64,000 nucleotides of DNA from Prevotella sp. (GTDB taxonomy: Bacteria; Bacteroidota; Bacteroidia; Bacteroidales; Bacteroidaceae): the NCBI GenBank assembly GCA_017619445.1, contig JAFZSI010000040.1, positions 62,001-126,000 of the forward strand, written 5' to 3'. Shown piece after piece: positions 49,910 through 62,612 of the stretch. The translations under genes and the position numbers were made by a program. Below the pieces are notes generated by a model. The model searched no databases, was not told where the DNA came from, and saw only the letters and a program-made list of their open reading frames with translations. Position 1 is the stretch's first letter. Each line of letters starts with the position of its first letter.

Positions 49910-51250
49910 TTACTTGCCGTAGTCTTCCTTGTTAATCATGTTGCTGTAGGCAGGTGTGGCGTAGTAGAGGTACTTGCGATAGACGGGACGGGGACATGCC
50001 TGCGGGTCGGTGAGGAATGAGTTGCCGTCGGGAGCGGAGTCGTCGTACTGCGCAAGGTGCTCGGGGCCTGTGAAGAGGAGCCAGCTGATGTTGCAACTCT
50101 CGTCGCACACTTTCATGAAGTTGGCACCGAAACCGTTGGCACCGGCTACGCCTGTGATGGCCTTGCCCCATGACTTGTTATAGACGGCGGGCGCCCAGTC
50201 CATCTCGGTGACCACGATGGGAGCCTTGCGTCCGATGGGCATAATCTCGTCGTCCCATCCTGCCTTGAAGTTGTCATAGACCACATCCACTTCCTTGTCG
50301 TAGCCGCTGTTGTACCAGCCCGGGTAGCAGTGGACGGCATAACCGATGTTCTTGCCCTTGACGGGATATTTCTCGAAGGTTTTGTAGAGCATCTGGTAGT
50401 GGAGTCCGGGCACGAGGATGATGTTGTCGCAGTACTGGCGCATCATATCCACGATTTGCTGCATGAAGGTGGTAATGAGCTGTCCGCGCTCGTCGAAGGT
50501 AGCTCCGTTCCAGTTGTCCACGGCCTTGCCGCTGCTGTTGCAAATCTGTATGGGCTCGTTGGCAAGCTCGAACATGACGTAGCCGTTGTTGCTGAGCTTG
50601 GGGTGCTGGGCAACGATTCGCCACACCTGTTTGAGGTAGTTGTGGTAAACGCCGCCGACAGAGATTTGCTCTGGGCATACGCCTGGCGGACGCATGACAA
50701 CGTAGAGTCCTTTGGCAATGGCGTATTCGGCCATGGGGATGAACACCTCGTCGAGGTATTTTTTGAACCTTTCGACATCGAAGGCCGAAATGTCGTTCTC
50801 ACCGGTGGTCTGCACGCCGGGGGTATTACTCCAGTAGGGGTCCATGTGCAAGCGCACGAAGTCCATCTTCCATCCGCGCTCAAGGATTTTGTCGATGAGG
50901 TCCTGGTTGTACTTCAGACAGGCACTTACATCGTAGTTGTTCCACTTGGTCATCTGCTCGTTGAACCACGGGCTGTAGGTCTGCGCGAATCCGTGGAGGT
51001 TGTGGCGCACACCGTTTTCATCCACAAACCAGCGTCCATCAACATGCAGGGGTGTGAACGTGGGCTCTTTGGGTTTTGTGGGGTCGGTGGGCTCGGAAGG
51101 TTCTTCGGGCTCTTCGGGCGTGGGTGGCACGTAAGGCTCCACGGGATGCCACTCATCGCCACCGCACGATGCCATGGCAAAAGCCAGGACGAAAGCCATT
51201 AGGAGGGGGAAAGCAATTCCCCTTAAACAGTTTGTTTTTTTCTTCATCAT
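49910..51250 (-). CDS. GH5 glycoside hydrolase lipoprotein
   Basis: 446 residues. The lipobox is FAMASCGGDEW, followed by a Pro/Glu-rich surface linker (PPTPEEPEEPSEPTDPTKPK). The barrel has the GH5 acid/base Glu in MFELANEPIQ (near residue 220) and the nucleophile Glu in IVVTEMDWAP (near 350), with HCYPGWYNSG between. Substrate is probably the xylan backbone or a related beta-glucan given the neighbours; subfamily not assignable by eye. The linker and lipobox suggest an outer-surface enzyme. It is the last gene of the block before a terminator. Upstream is a repeat-filled gap. Confidence 0.85.
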   Translation of the reverse strand: MMKKKTNCLRGIAFPLLMAFVLAFAMASCGGDEWHPVEPYVPPTPEEPEEPSEPTDPTKPKEPTFTPLHVDGRWFVDENGVRHNLHGFAQTYSPWFNEQMTKWNNYDVSACLKYNQDLIDKILERGWKMDFVRLHMDPYWSNTPGVQTTGENDISAFDVERFKKYLDEVFIPMAEYAIAKGLYVVMRPPGVCPEQISVGGVYHNYLKQVWRIVAQHPKLSNNGYVMFELANEPIQICNSSGKAVDNWNGATFDERGQLITTFMQQIVDMMRQYCDNIILVPGLHYQMLYKTFEKYPVKGKNIGYAVHCYPGWYNSGYDKEVDVVYDNFKAGWDDEIMPIGRKAPIVVTEMDWAPAVYNKSWGKAITGVAGANGFGANFMKVCDESCNISWLLFTGPEHLAQYDDSAPDGNSFLTDPQACPRPVYRKYLYYATPAYSNMINKEDYGK

Positions 51251-51269
51251 AAGTTTTCTTTTTTAATAG

Positions 51270-51472
51270 TACATTGATTTTTAGCCTGGTTTATTCATGG
51301 AGTTATCTGGAGTTAACGGAAGTTATCGCGGTCTGCGACCGCTCTGGGAGTTAACGGACAATACTCTTTTTATTGCATAATCCGCTAACCGCCTTTAACT
51401 CCCAATGAATTCGCAAAATTCATGTAACTCCAGCTAACTCTCGTGAATAATGTAAGTTAGTGATTATTTCAG
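51270..51472. repeat. Composite repeat gap including 50-bp hairpin element copy 2
   Basis: The 50-bp element at 51309-51358 (49 of 50 bases equal to 36356-36405). GGAGTTATCTGGAGTTAACG words precede it and TTTAACTCCC and GTAACTCCAGCTAACTC words follow in reverse orientation, giving a loose inverted-repeat layout. Confidence 0.8.
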
Positions 51473-52399
51473 TTATTTTGCAGCTTCTTTCTTGAAGAAC
51501 TCCACCATCTTGCTGAAGGTGTTGTCGTTGAAGGTGACGGGGCCGTGCTGGCCTTCGGGCACGCTGATGAACTCCTCCAAACGTCCGCATGCCTTGAGCT
51601 CATTAGAGAAGCGCACACCTTGGCAATGGGGCACCACGGTGTCGGCCTCGCCATGGATGACGAGGAAGCGCGGGCCAAGGGTGGTGACGTAGGTAATAGG
51701 GCTGATGAGCTTCACCATGTCGGCGTTCTCGGCAGGTGCACCACCGATGAACACAGCCTCGGGCGACTTCTCGTCGTTGTAAGTCTCGCAGTTGTTCATG
51801 TGCGCCATATCGACGGGTCCGAACCAATCGACCACGGCATCGACGTTGCTTGAGTATTCGAGGCACTGGCCCACGGTGCCCTCAATCTCTACGGTGACAT
51901 TGCCCTCGGTGCGGCTGGCCATGCTGTTGGTGACACCGGCAAGCGAGGCAAGGTGGCCGCCGCTGGAGAATCCGGTGATGCCGACAAAGGAGGTGTCTAA
52001 CTTGTACTCGTTTTGGTGGGCGCGGATGAAGCGCAGGGCGGCCTTCACGTCGTTGATCTGTGCCGGGAACTTGGCTTCGGTGCTCGAACGGTGGTTGATG
52101 CACACCACGGCAAAGCCTGCATCGACGAGGGGCTTACCCATGGAGAGATAGGTCATGGCCTTCATGTTGTTGGAGAACCATGCGCTGCCGTAGATGGCCA
52201 CGACCACCTTGTAGCGTTCCTGGCCTGTGTCGGGCAGGTATATGTCCATGCGGTGTGCCTCAAGGCTGTCGCCGGCGTAGTTGACATCCTTGAACGTGGG
52301 ATTGGTCTCGGGCATTTTGAAGCCGCCGAATCCCTGGGGCTGTGCCATGCCAGTGAGTGCGAGGCACAGCATAATGGCTGTAAAAAGAACTTTTTTCAT
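51473..52399 (-). CDS. Secreted alpha/beta-hydrolase, acetyl/feruloyl-xylan esterase-like
   Basis: 308 residues from ATG at 52399, which opens a signal peptide (MKKVLFTAIMLCLALTGMAQ); the frame to 52492 overlaps GH31. The fold is the BD-FAE/COG0657-like hydrolase: DIYLPDTGQERYKVVVAIYG, nucleophile Ser in GITGFSSGGHLAS, Asp in VIHGEADTVVPH and His in VPEGQHGPV. Related enzymes deacetylate or de-feruloylate xylan fragments. It sits between GH31 and GH5 in the second xylan block. A short Gly/Gln/Phe segment (PQGFGGFKMPE) follows the signal peptide. Confidence 0.8.
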   Translation of the reverse strand: MKKVLFTAIMLCLALTGMAQPQGFGGFKMPETNPTFKDVNYAGDSLEAHRMDIYLPDTGQERYKVVVAIYGSAWFSNNMKAMTYLSMGKPLVDAGFAVVCINHRSSTEAKFPAQINDVKAALRFIRAHQNEYKLDTSFVGITGFSSGGHLASLAGVTNSMASRTEGNVTVEIEGTVGQCLEYSSNVDAVVDWFGPVDMAHMNNCETYNDEKSPEAVFIGGAPAENADMVKLISPITYVTTLGPRFLVIHGEADTVVPHCQGVRFSNELKACGRLEEFISVPEGQHGPVTFNDNTFSKMVEFFKKEAAK

Positions 52400-52463
52400 G
52401 CTTGTTGGTTTTGTTTTAATTGTATGTGTAATATAGTTTTGCATTTGCTTGACTTGTGCGGTT

Positions 52464-55076
52464 TCAGAGCGAGACTGTCTTCTTGCGGCCATTGTAGGTG
52501 ATGGTCTTGGGTGCTGCGCCTACAGCCTGAATGATAAACTGACGGCGCGTGGGCATTGTGTCGAAGCGGCCTTCGCGACGGCTGATGGTAAGTTGGCGGC
52601 GGGCGTCGTCCCATGTGAACACAATGCGTGAGCACTCGCCCTGCTGGTAACGGGTGGTGTGGCCGTCGTCCTCATAGAGCGTGAACGTGGCATCGGCACC
52701 GGGATATACCTGCACGGTTAGCGGCGCATCGGGCTGCTGGGCGGCATATTGGCGGCCGTCGGCCAACGGCACGATGCTGCCTGCACGGACAAAGACAGGG
52801 ATGAAGGTGTTATCGACTGTGGTGGTGACACTACGGCCACCGTCGTAACGGGTGTTGGTGCGGAAGTCGTACCATCCGGCATGGTTTTGGGGCAGATAGG
52901 TGCGCCATTCGGTGACACTTGGCTCGGTGACAGGACTGACAAGGAACGAGTGTCCGAACATGTATTCATGTTGCTGGCGCAGGGCCTGCGGGTCAGAGGA
53001 AAAATCGAACACAAGTGGGCGCATGAGCGTTGAGCCATTGTAGGAGACATCGGCGGCATGGCTGTAGATGTAAGGCAACAGGCGGTAGCGCAGGCGCAGG
53101 TTCTGACCGATGACCTGCTGCGTCTCAGGGCCGTAGTTCCACGGCTCGGTGTTGCTCATATAGCCATGGACTCGCATCAGCGGCAGGAACACACTGGTTT
53201 CAATCCACCGCAGCATACGCTCGATGTAAGCGGGATTGGTGTATTGGTCACCGGGGCGGAAGAATCCGCCAGCATCGTAAGTCCACCAAGGAATGCCCGC
53301 GGCTTGAAGACCCAGTCCGGCGGCAATCTGACGGCGGAAAGTCTCCCAATCGTTGCCTACGTCGCCGCTCCACAGGGCCGCCCCATAGCGTTGGATGCCT
53401 GCGAAGCCACAGCGGGTGAGAATCATGGGGCGCTGGCCAATAATCTTTGAGGTTTGAGATTTGAGATTAGAGGTTTCTGTCAGTCCTTCATAGACAGTTT
53501 TGTTCACCAACAGCGGATAGACATTGCGGACAAGCTCACCTGCCCATTGACCACGGTTGACACGGCGGCCCACAAGGTCGTCGTTCTCAGGCTCGGTGGC
53601 ATCCTGCCACCAGGCATCAATACCCAGAGGCACAAGCCTGCGGCTGAACTCACGCCAATAGGCTGCCGCAGCATCGGATGAGAAGAAGTCAATCCAGTCG
53701 GTGTCGGGGATATAATGACCGTCGGCCAGCATGGTGCGGCCCACGTCGGAATTCTTGTCGATTTTCGACCACACACTGACCATGAGCCGCATGTTCATGG
53801 CATGGAGGCTGTCGGTAAGCTGGCGCGGGTCGGGATAGAATTGCTCATCGAACTGCATGGAGTTCCAACCATAGCGACCCCAATACTGCCAGTCCTGCAC
53901 CATCACATCGGCAGGCAACTGCTCATCGCGGAAACGGCGGGCGGTCTGCAGTATCTCGTCTTGCGAATGGAAACGCTCGCGGCAGTGGATGTAGCCTAAA
54001 GCCCACTGCGGCATTAGTGGCGAAGGACCTGTGAGCTTGCGATATGCGGCAATGATTTCGTCTGCGGAGCCAACAAACACGGTGTAATCGACCGCCTGGG
54101 CTACAGGCGAGCGGAAAACGGTGGAATTATCCACTTTTTTGTAATACACCACCGGCTGGTCGCCCCTCGACAGCTCGGCTGTAAGTGTGTGGCTGCCGGG
54201 AGTCAACGAAACGATGGTGGAAGTGGTGGGTGGCAACCAGAGATTCTGCATCTCGATGACTGGCTTGCCATCGATGGAAAGGTTATGTCGTCGCGCCATC
54301 TGCTGTCCCACATCGAGCAGCAAGGCATAGTCGCCTGCCTCGGCTATAGTAACTGTGGCCTGGAAGAGGTTGCGCTGGCGCACTTCCTTCTTGCCGCCCT
54401 CGGTGGAGGTGACATTGACCACCTCGGTAGCCTGACTATCAGTAGCTTCGGTGCTCGGGCTGAGTCTTACCAAACTGTCAGCAGGATTGAAGTCTGTCAG
54501 TCCGTAGTTGTTCCACAACACTCCGTAGCCTTTACTCGAAAGAAGCATGGGAACGGAAATCTGTGTATTGACTTGTGTAAGCCGCCGCGACAGTCCACGC
54601 AGGTTGGTATAACCATCCTGAAACTGCCCCAAGCCAAAGAGACATTCGTCGGCAGGAGAGCGGAATGTGAGCGTGGCCTCACGGGTGGATTCGCCTGCCA
54701 CCATAGCCTGACGCAACTGATGGGAAGTAGCAGCAAATACCGTCTGACCATCGGGATTGACCACTTCGACGGTGAGTGCCAGCGTATCGACACGAACCTG
54801 CATGGAACCGATGGCTGCAAAAAGGCTGTGATACCCTTGCTGACTACTGCCCACGGCGATGCTCCAACCATTGACATCGTGGCTGGGCGCATCGGAATAA
54901 ATCCACTCGGGCAGCAATGGTGGCTCATGGGTCTCTGCATACTGAATGCGCACGGCATTGTCGGCAAGAGGCCTGATTACCAACCATCCCTTGCCAAACG
55001 GCACCGTATCGGAGGACTGCGCCTGCGAGAACAGCGCACAGCCAGACATGATGATGGCAAGGAGAAGGTGTTTCAT
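52464..55076 (-). CDS. GH31 alpha-glycosidase (probable alpha-xylosidase) with PA14-like domain
   Basis: 870 residues with a signal peptide (MKHLLLAIIMSGCALFSQAQ). Order: N-terminal galactose-mutarotase-like domain, then a PA14-like insertion about residues 225-300 (EVRQRNLFQATVTIAEAGDY, VVYYKKVDN), then the barrel. The nucleophile Asp is in WWQDATEPEND near residue 491 and the acid/base Asp in WSGDVGNDWETF near 574; HCRERFHSQDEIL and WQYWGRYGWNSMQFDE are the alpha-xylosidase-type sequences. A short TSNLKSQTSKI segment near residue 540 derives from a repeat. Probably removes alpha-linked xylose or related side-chain sugars in the periplasm. Its 3' end is 64 bases from the esterase start. Confidence 0.9.
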   Translation of the reverse strand: MKHLLLAIIMSGCALFSQAQSSDTVPFGKGWLVIRPLADNAVRIQYAETHEPPLLPEWIYSDAPSHDVNGWSIAVGSSQQGYHSLFAAIGSMQVRVDTLALTVEVVNPDGQTVFAATSHQLRQAMVAGESTREATLTFRSPADECLFGLGQFQDGYTNLRGLSRRLTQVNTQISVPMLLSSKGYGVLWNNYGLTDFNPADSLVRLSPSTEATDSQATEVVNVTSTEGGKKEVRQRNLFQATVTIAEAGDYALLLDVGQQMARRHNLSIDGKPVIEMQNLWLPPTTSTIVSLTPGSHTLTAELSRGDQPVVYYKKVDNSTVFRSPVAQAVDYTVFVGSADEIIAAYRKLTGPSPLMPQWALGYIHCRERFHSQDEILQTARRFRDEQLPADVMVQDWQYWGRYGWNSMQFDEQFYPDPRQLTDSLHAMNMRLMVSVWSKIDKNSDVGRTMLADGHYIPDTDWIDFFSSDAAAAYWREFSRRLVPLGIDAWWQDATEPENDDLVGRRVNRGQWAGELVRNVYPLLVNKTVYEGLTETSNLKSQTSKIIGQRPMILTRCGFAGIQRYGAALWSGDVGNDWETFRRQIAAGLGLQAAGIPWWTYDAGGFFRPGDQYTNPAYIERMLRWIETSVFLPLMRVHGYMSNTEPWNYGPETQQVIGQNLRLRYRLLPYIYSHAADVSYNGSTLMRPLVFDFSSDPQALRQQHEYMFGHSFLVSPVTEPSVTEWRTYLPQNHAGWYDFRTNTRYDGGRSVTTTVDNTFIPVFVRAGSIVPLADGRQYAAQQPDAPLTVQVYPGADATFTLYEDDGHTTRYQQGECSRIVFTWDDARRQLTISRREGRFDTMPTRRQFIIQAVGAAPKTITYNGRKKTVSL
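53441..53481. repeat. Short AATCTCAAATCTCAAACCTC repeat inside the GH31 gene
   Basis: Tandem TTTGAGATTTGAGATTAGAG words, in frame, encoding SNLKSQTSK. It lies between the nucleophile and acid/base motifs. Confidence 0.65.
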
Positions 55077-55094
55077 TGGTGCGGGGTGGGTGTT

Positions 55095-55165
55095 ATAGGG
55101 GGATGGGAAAAATGGGAATGATGGGAGTTCTGGGAGTGATGGGGGTTCTGGGAGTGATGGGAATG
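55095..55165. repeat. GGGAGTGATGGGGGTTCT word repeats between GH8 and GH31
   Basis: Low-complexity GATGGGAGTTCTGGGAGT words filling the whole intercistronic gap. Confidence 0.8.
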
Positions 55166-55166
55166 A

Positions 55167-56537
55167 TTATTCTGGGAAGATGACGCGATAGTGACCGCTC
55201 AGATGCATGAAAGCGAACAGGCGGAGCAAACCATCGTAGTAGGCATCGAAATAGCCATCCTCGAAGGGCTCGTGCTTGGCATTCCACAGGGCATCAACAA
55301 ACTCTTTGCTCTTATCGTGGCTGCACATCATGGAGGCGGCAGCTGTGGTGGCCACCAATCCGATGCTGTGGCGCAGTTTGCGGAATCCACCGGCAGGAAG
55401 AATCTCATTGTCTTCGGGCAAGGTGCCGTCCACGCGATACTGATCAACAAAAGTGTTGACACCCTGACTGTAGAAGAAGTTCTGGATGGTCTCACCATAC
55501 TTCTGCTGCCATTCACGGTCGGCACAGCTCCATTCGTAGTCGAGCGTGATGTTCATGGGCACACGCCAGGAGTCGTAACGGAAATTGTTGTTGCCGAAAC
55601 GGCGCGGTGCAGCCGGTTGAGCCTGCTGTCCCTGTTGTCCCTGCTGACCGGGGCGCATGCCGGGGAAACGGGGCATCTGCATCTCGCTGCCGTCGTATTG
55701 ACACATGTCGGCATTCAGTCCTGTCTTGGGGTTGATGGCCTTGTGCAGGAACTCACGGCTCTTCTTGGCACACTCGTTCCAAAGGTCGCTGCGCCCGTCG
55801 TCGGCCCATCGTGCCCACACCTCGTAGAATGCGGGAATGTGATAGGAGGGGTCAGTATAACGCTGGCCGAAACCGTCGGGGGTGAAAGTAATAAGCTTGG
55901 TTTCAGGGTCTATGAGATACATCTTCTGCGGACCAGGCTGTTGGCCACCGAAACCTCCGAAGCCCTGACGTTGTTCGGGCTCGTATTCACGGGGCTGAAT
56001 GCAGTTGAGAATACGTTGCGCCTCGGCCTTGTAGTTGATGCCGGTGTCGTTGCCCCAACGGTTGGATGCGAAGATGAGAGAGGTGATGAAGTAGAGCTCG
56101 CCATCGGAGGCGGCACCTTCAGCATTGCGTGTGCCGTCGGTGCGGCAGCTCCATGCGAAATAACCTTCGCGCGAGCCAGACTGGTGCTGCATGTATTTCT
56201 TGCTCCACCGCCACAGACGGTCGAAGATGTCTTTCTCGCCCATCTGCACGGCAATCATCATGCCGTAGGACATGCCCTCGGTGCGGGCATCATGGTTTTT
56301 GATGTCTGAGACATAGCCCAGGGTGTCGCCCACCTCGAAATAAACCTTGTTGGGTCCGCGGAACACGTCGTTGAACACTTCTTTCAGTTTGGCCTCAACG
56401 GCCTCGGGCTGATAGCCCATCTCAACAAAAAGATTGCGATACTGACGGGTTTCAAACGCGCCTTTTTTCCAAGGCTCAGCGGCTGTGGCCGAGATTGTCT
56501 GCATGGCGAGCAAAAGGATGATTATTGGCTTTTTCAT
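55167..56537 (-). CDS. GH8 reducing-end xylose-releasing exo-oligoxylanase (Rex-type)
   Basis: 456 residues with signal peptide (MKKPIIILLLAMQTISATAA). The (alpha/alpha)6 barrel shows NHDARTEGMSYGMMIAVQ (catalytic Glu), AASDGELYFITSLIFAS, TDPSYHIPAFYEVWARW and DYEWSCADREWQ, in line with Rex-type GH8 enzymes that remove xylose from the reducing end of xylo-oligosaccharides. Two Gln/Gly/Pro-rich loops (QGFGGFGGQQPGPQ near 215 and GQQGQQGQQAQPAAP near 300) are not part of the usual fold. It would finish oligomers made by the GH10 enzymes. Downstream GH31 follows after a repeat gap; a terminator for the preceding gene lies just upstream. Confidence 0.9.
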   Translation of the reverse strand: MKKPIIILLLAMQTISATAAEPWKKGAFETRQYRNLFVEMGYQPEAVEAKLKEVFNDVFRGPNKVYFEVGDTLGYVSDIKNHDARTEGMSYGMMIAVQMGEKDIFDRLWRWSKKYMQHQSGSREGYFAWSCRTDGTRNAEGAASDGELYFITSLIFASNRWGNDTGINYKAEAQRILNCIQPREYEPEQRQGFGGFGGQQPGPQKMYLIDPETKLITFTPDGFGQRYTDPSYHIPAFYEVWARWADDGRSDLWNECAKKSREFLHKAINPKTGLNADMCQYDGSEMQMPRFPGMRPGQQGQQGQQAQPAAPRRFGNNNFRYDSWRVPMNITLDYEWSCADREWQQKYGETIQNFFYSQGVNTFVDQYRVDGTLPEDNEILPAGGFRKLRHSIGLVATTAAASMMCSHDKSKEFVDALWNAKHEPFEDGYFDAYYDGLLRLFAFMHLSGHYRVIFPE

Positions 56538-56550
56538 GTGTTGCTTATTG

Positions 56551-56594
56551 GAAAAACTTCCCCGTCCAGGCTTTCAAAGGAAGCCCGAACGGGG
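56551..56594 (-). terminator. Terminator/attenuator between GH10-CE1 and GH8
   Basis: Minus-strand stem CCCCGTTCGGGCTT / AAGCCTGGACGGGG (two mismatches) followed by AAGTTTTTCC. It should end most GH10-CE1 transcripts; readthrough would supply GH8, GH31, the esterase and GH5. Confidence 0.7.
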
Positions 56595-56660
56595 GAGCGG
56601 GGACAGCTGTCCTCCGAGAGTGAAAATGATTATGTGTTGATACCTATTGACATTGATTGA

Positions 56661-58889
<2,229 letters not shown>

Positions 58890-58915
58890 TCAAAAGACTG
58901 CTATTTTTCAAGTTG

Positions 58916-58923
58916 CAAATTTA
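58916..58923 (-). promoter_or_regulatory. -7 box for GH10-CE1
   Basis: TAAATTTG on the minus strand, about 65 bases before the start; the same box type precedes the CE6-CE1 gene and the GH43 pair. Confidence 0.6.
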
Positions 58924-59136
58924 CAAAGAAAAAGCCACATAAAAGGCCCGAAATGTAACACAAATCATACGGAATGTAACATGGAAGAAAAAAAGGAAAG
59001 AAATTAGAACAATTAGAATTATCTTTTCTGAAAGAGTGTTTACAAATGAAAAACACTCGCGTCAGAATGATTCAAATTATTCTGATTTCTTTCCGAATCT
59101 TATTGCTTGAAGCATGCTCAGTCTGAGCGTCAGAAT

Positions 59137-61161
<2,025 letters not shown>

Positions 61162-61357
61162 CAGAAAAAGGCATGAAACGTTTTTCGCTCATGTTTCAAC
61201 TTCATTGCGTGGTGTAACTTAAACGAGCAACAGATTCCGTAAAGAGTTAGGAGTTAAGAATTAGGAGTTAGGAGTTTTGGCAGTTATAAATAATTGACAT
61301 CGCATTCACCATGATGAAAAAAACTGGCTGAAATGCGCAGAAGTCGAGGTTTTTTCT

Positions 61358-61365
61358 TATTTTTG
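61358..61365 (+). promoter_or_regulatory. -7 box for the lipoprotein gene
   Basis: TATTTTTG on the plus strand, 32 bases before the start at 61397. Confidence 0.5.
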
Positions 61366-61396
61366 TGGCAGATTATTCACATAACACAAGGCAATT

Positions 61397-62098
61397 ATGA
61401 AAAAACCGGCATTTACTTTAAGTCTGCTTGCAGGGCTTGGGCTCTGCGCGTTGGTTGGGTCTGTTTCGGCCTGCACGTCAAAAGAGAAAAATGTGGCAGA
61501 TGCGACTCAGGTGGTAAGCCCCGATACCGCCAGCAAAGCGGAGGTGACCGTTAGCGAAGACAGTGTAGATACAGAGCAACAGCAGCGCGAGGAAGCGTCG
61601 AGGAAGTTCTGCGAGCAATTCTCACTCGACAACCTGATGGTTCTGCTGCATGGCGAGGACGGAGTAACGCCTGCACAGAAGACAGGGCTGACGCTGATAT
61701 ACAGCGATGAAATTGAGGATGAGGAAGAAGAAGGTATGTCGTATTCGGAAGCGGTCTATGGCAGGGACATTGAGAAAACCACCAAACGGAAATTGGGTTA
61801 CGACATCAAAGCGACGACTGGCCACAGCTGTTTCTACCAAATCAACATGGACACTTCGACAAACCCGCGCCTCTGTTTCGGCAACGAGGACGATGCGAAA
61901 GGCTTCTTTGAAAGGGCATCGGAACAGAAAACCGTGAAATACGGCGACCAGACACTCTACATTCACAAGCGGCCCGACAAGCAAGAGCTGTATCTTGAAA
62001 AGCCCTACGGTGATGATGATTTCGAAACGGTATATGTGTTGTACCCGCCCGAACTGGAAGACGGTTTCTACACCATACGCGTAGAAGTTTATGTATGA
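61397..62098 (+). CDS. Lipoprotein of unknown function
   Basis: 233 residues. The hydrophobic signal (LSLLAGLGLCALVGSVSACTS) ends in Ala-Cys, a probable lipobox. An acidic, Gln-rich linker (about 40-70) is followed by a compact domain with two cysteines and paired charged stretches (IYSDEIEDEEEEGMSYSEAV, HSCFYQINMDTSTNPRLCFG, EKPYGDDDFETVYVLYPPEL). I recognise no family. It is transcribed against its neighbours and probably not part of the xylan operon. Confidence 0.7.
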   Translation: MKKPAFTLSLLAGLGLCALVGSVSACTSKEKNVADATQVVSPDTASKAEVTVSEDSVDTEQQQREEASRKFCEQFSLDNLMVLLHGEDGVTPAQKTGLTLIYSDEIEDEEEEGMSYSEAVYGRDIEKTTKRKLGYDIKATTGHSCFYQINMDTSTNPRLCFGNEDDAKGFFERASEQKTVKYGDQTLYIHKRPDKQELYLEKPYGDDDFETVYVLYPPELEDGFYTIRVEVYV

Positions 62099-62190
62099 TG
62101 GCCTGCAGGCTGAACGCTGTTGCCAATGCGACGCGAGTCAGCGGCGGCGTTTAACCGATGGCCGCCCCAGAGTTGAAGATTATATTGTGG

Positions 62191-62227
62191 GCGTAAAGCA
62201 CGGCGAGAACAACGTTGTGCTTTACGC
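62191..62227 (+). terminator. Hairpin after the lipoprotein gene
   Basis: GCGTAAAGCAC / GTGCTTTACGC, 11 perfect pairs with a 15-base loop, 93 bases beyond the stop and directly followed by the first TCTAGA unit of array 4. The T-tract is weak, so termination is uncertain. Confidence 0.5.
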
Positions 62228-62229
62228 TC

Positions 62230-62397
62230 AAATTTTCTAGAAAATTTTGTCGCAAAGTTTGGGTTTATGATTGTAACCCATAGCTTTGTTTTTGTAAAGT
62301 GCAGAGTTGTTTTTGTAAAGTGCAGAGTTATTTCTGTAAAGCATCACTTGGCGATTATAAAGTAACACTCTACGCTCAAATTTTCTAGAAAATTTAG
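62230..62397. repeat. 21-bp-phased repeat array, site 4 (largest)
   Basis: Steps at 62230, 62251, 62272, 62293, 62314, 62335, 62356 and 62377. The first and last carry AAATTTTCTAGAAAATTT (TCTAGA at 62236-62241 and 62384-62389); between them are GTAAAGTGCAGAGTT, GTAACCCATAGCTTTG and related units. An 87-codon frame through it gives heptad repeats (SALYKNN) and is treated as an artefact. It accounts for most of the 62099-62612 gap. Confidence 0.85.
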
Positions 62398-62461
62398 TTA
62401 TAAACCTTATAATTGTCGCAGCAAGGCAAAACACGGTTTTCACCAACCGTTGTTTGGTGCA

Positions 62462-62496
62462 AACTAAAAGAGTCCGGACTTTCACAAGCCCGGACC
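62462..62496 (-). terminator. Terminator of the GH10 xylanase
   Basis: Minus-strand stem GTCCGG / CCGGAC with a 12-base loop at 62473-62496, followed by ACTCTTTTAG. Confidence 0.6.
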
Positions 62497-62612
62497 CCAA
62501 AACAATGTAAAGTCATAAAAATGACCCTTGGGCCATTTGGTTGATGTCTGGCAGGGGCTTGGCAGGGCCAAAGCGTGTCTGGCCCTGCGCGCCACTGCGA
62601 AACATTTATGGG

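Noticed and set aside
55191..56309. 372-codon plus-strand frame opposite GH8
   Set aside because: Shadow of a confidently identified GH8 gene.
62237..62500. 87-codon minus-strand frame with SALYKNN heptads
   Set aside because: The heptad pattern is the direct result of the 21-base DNA period; no start signal.
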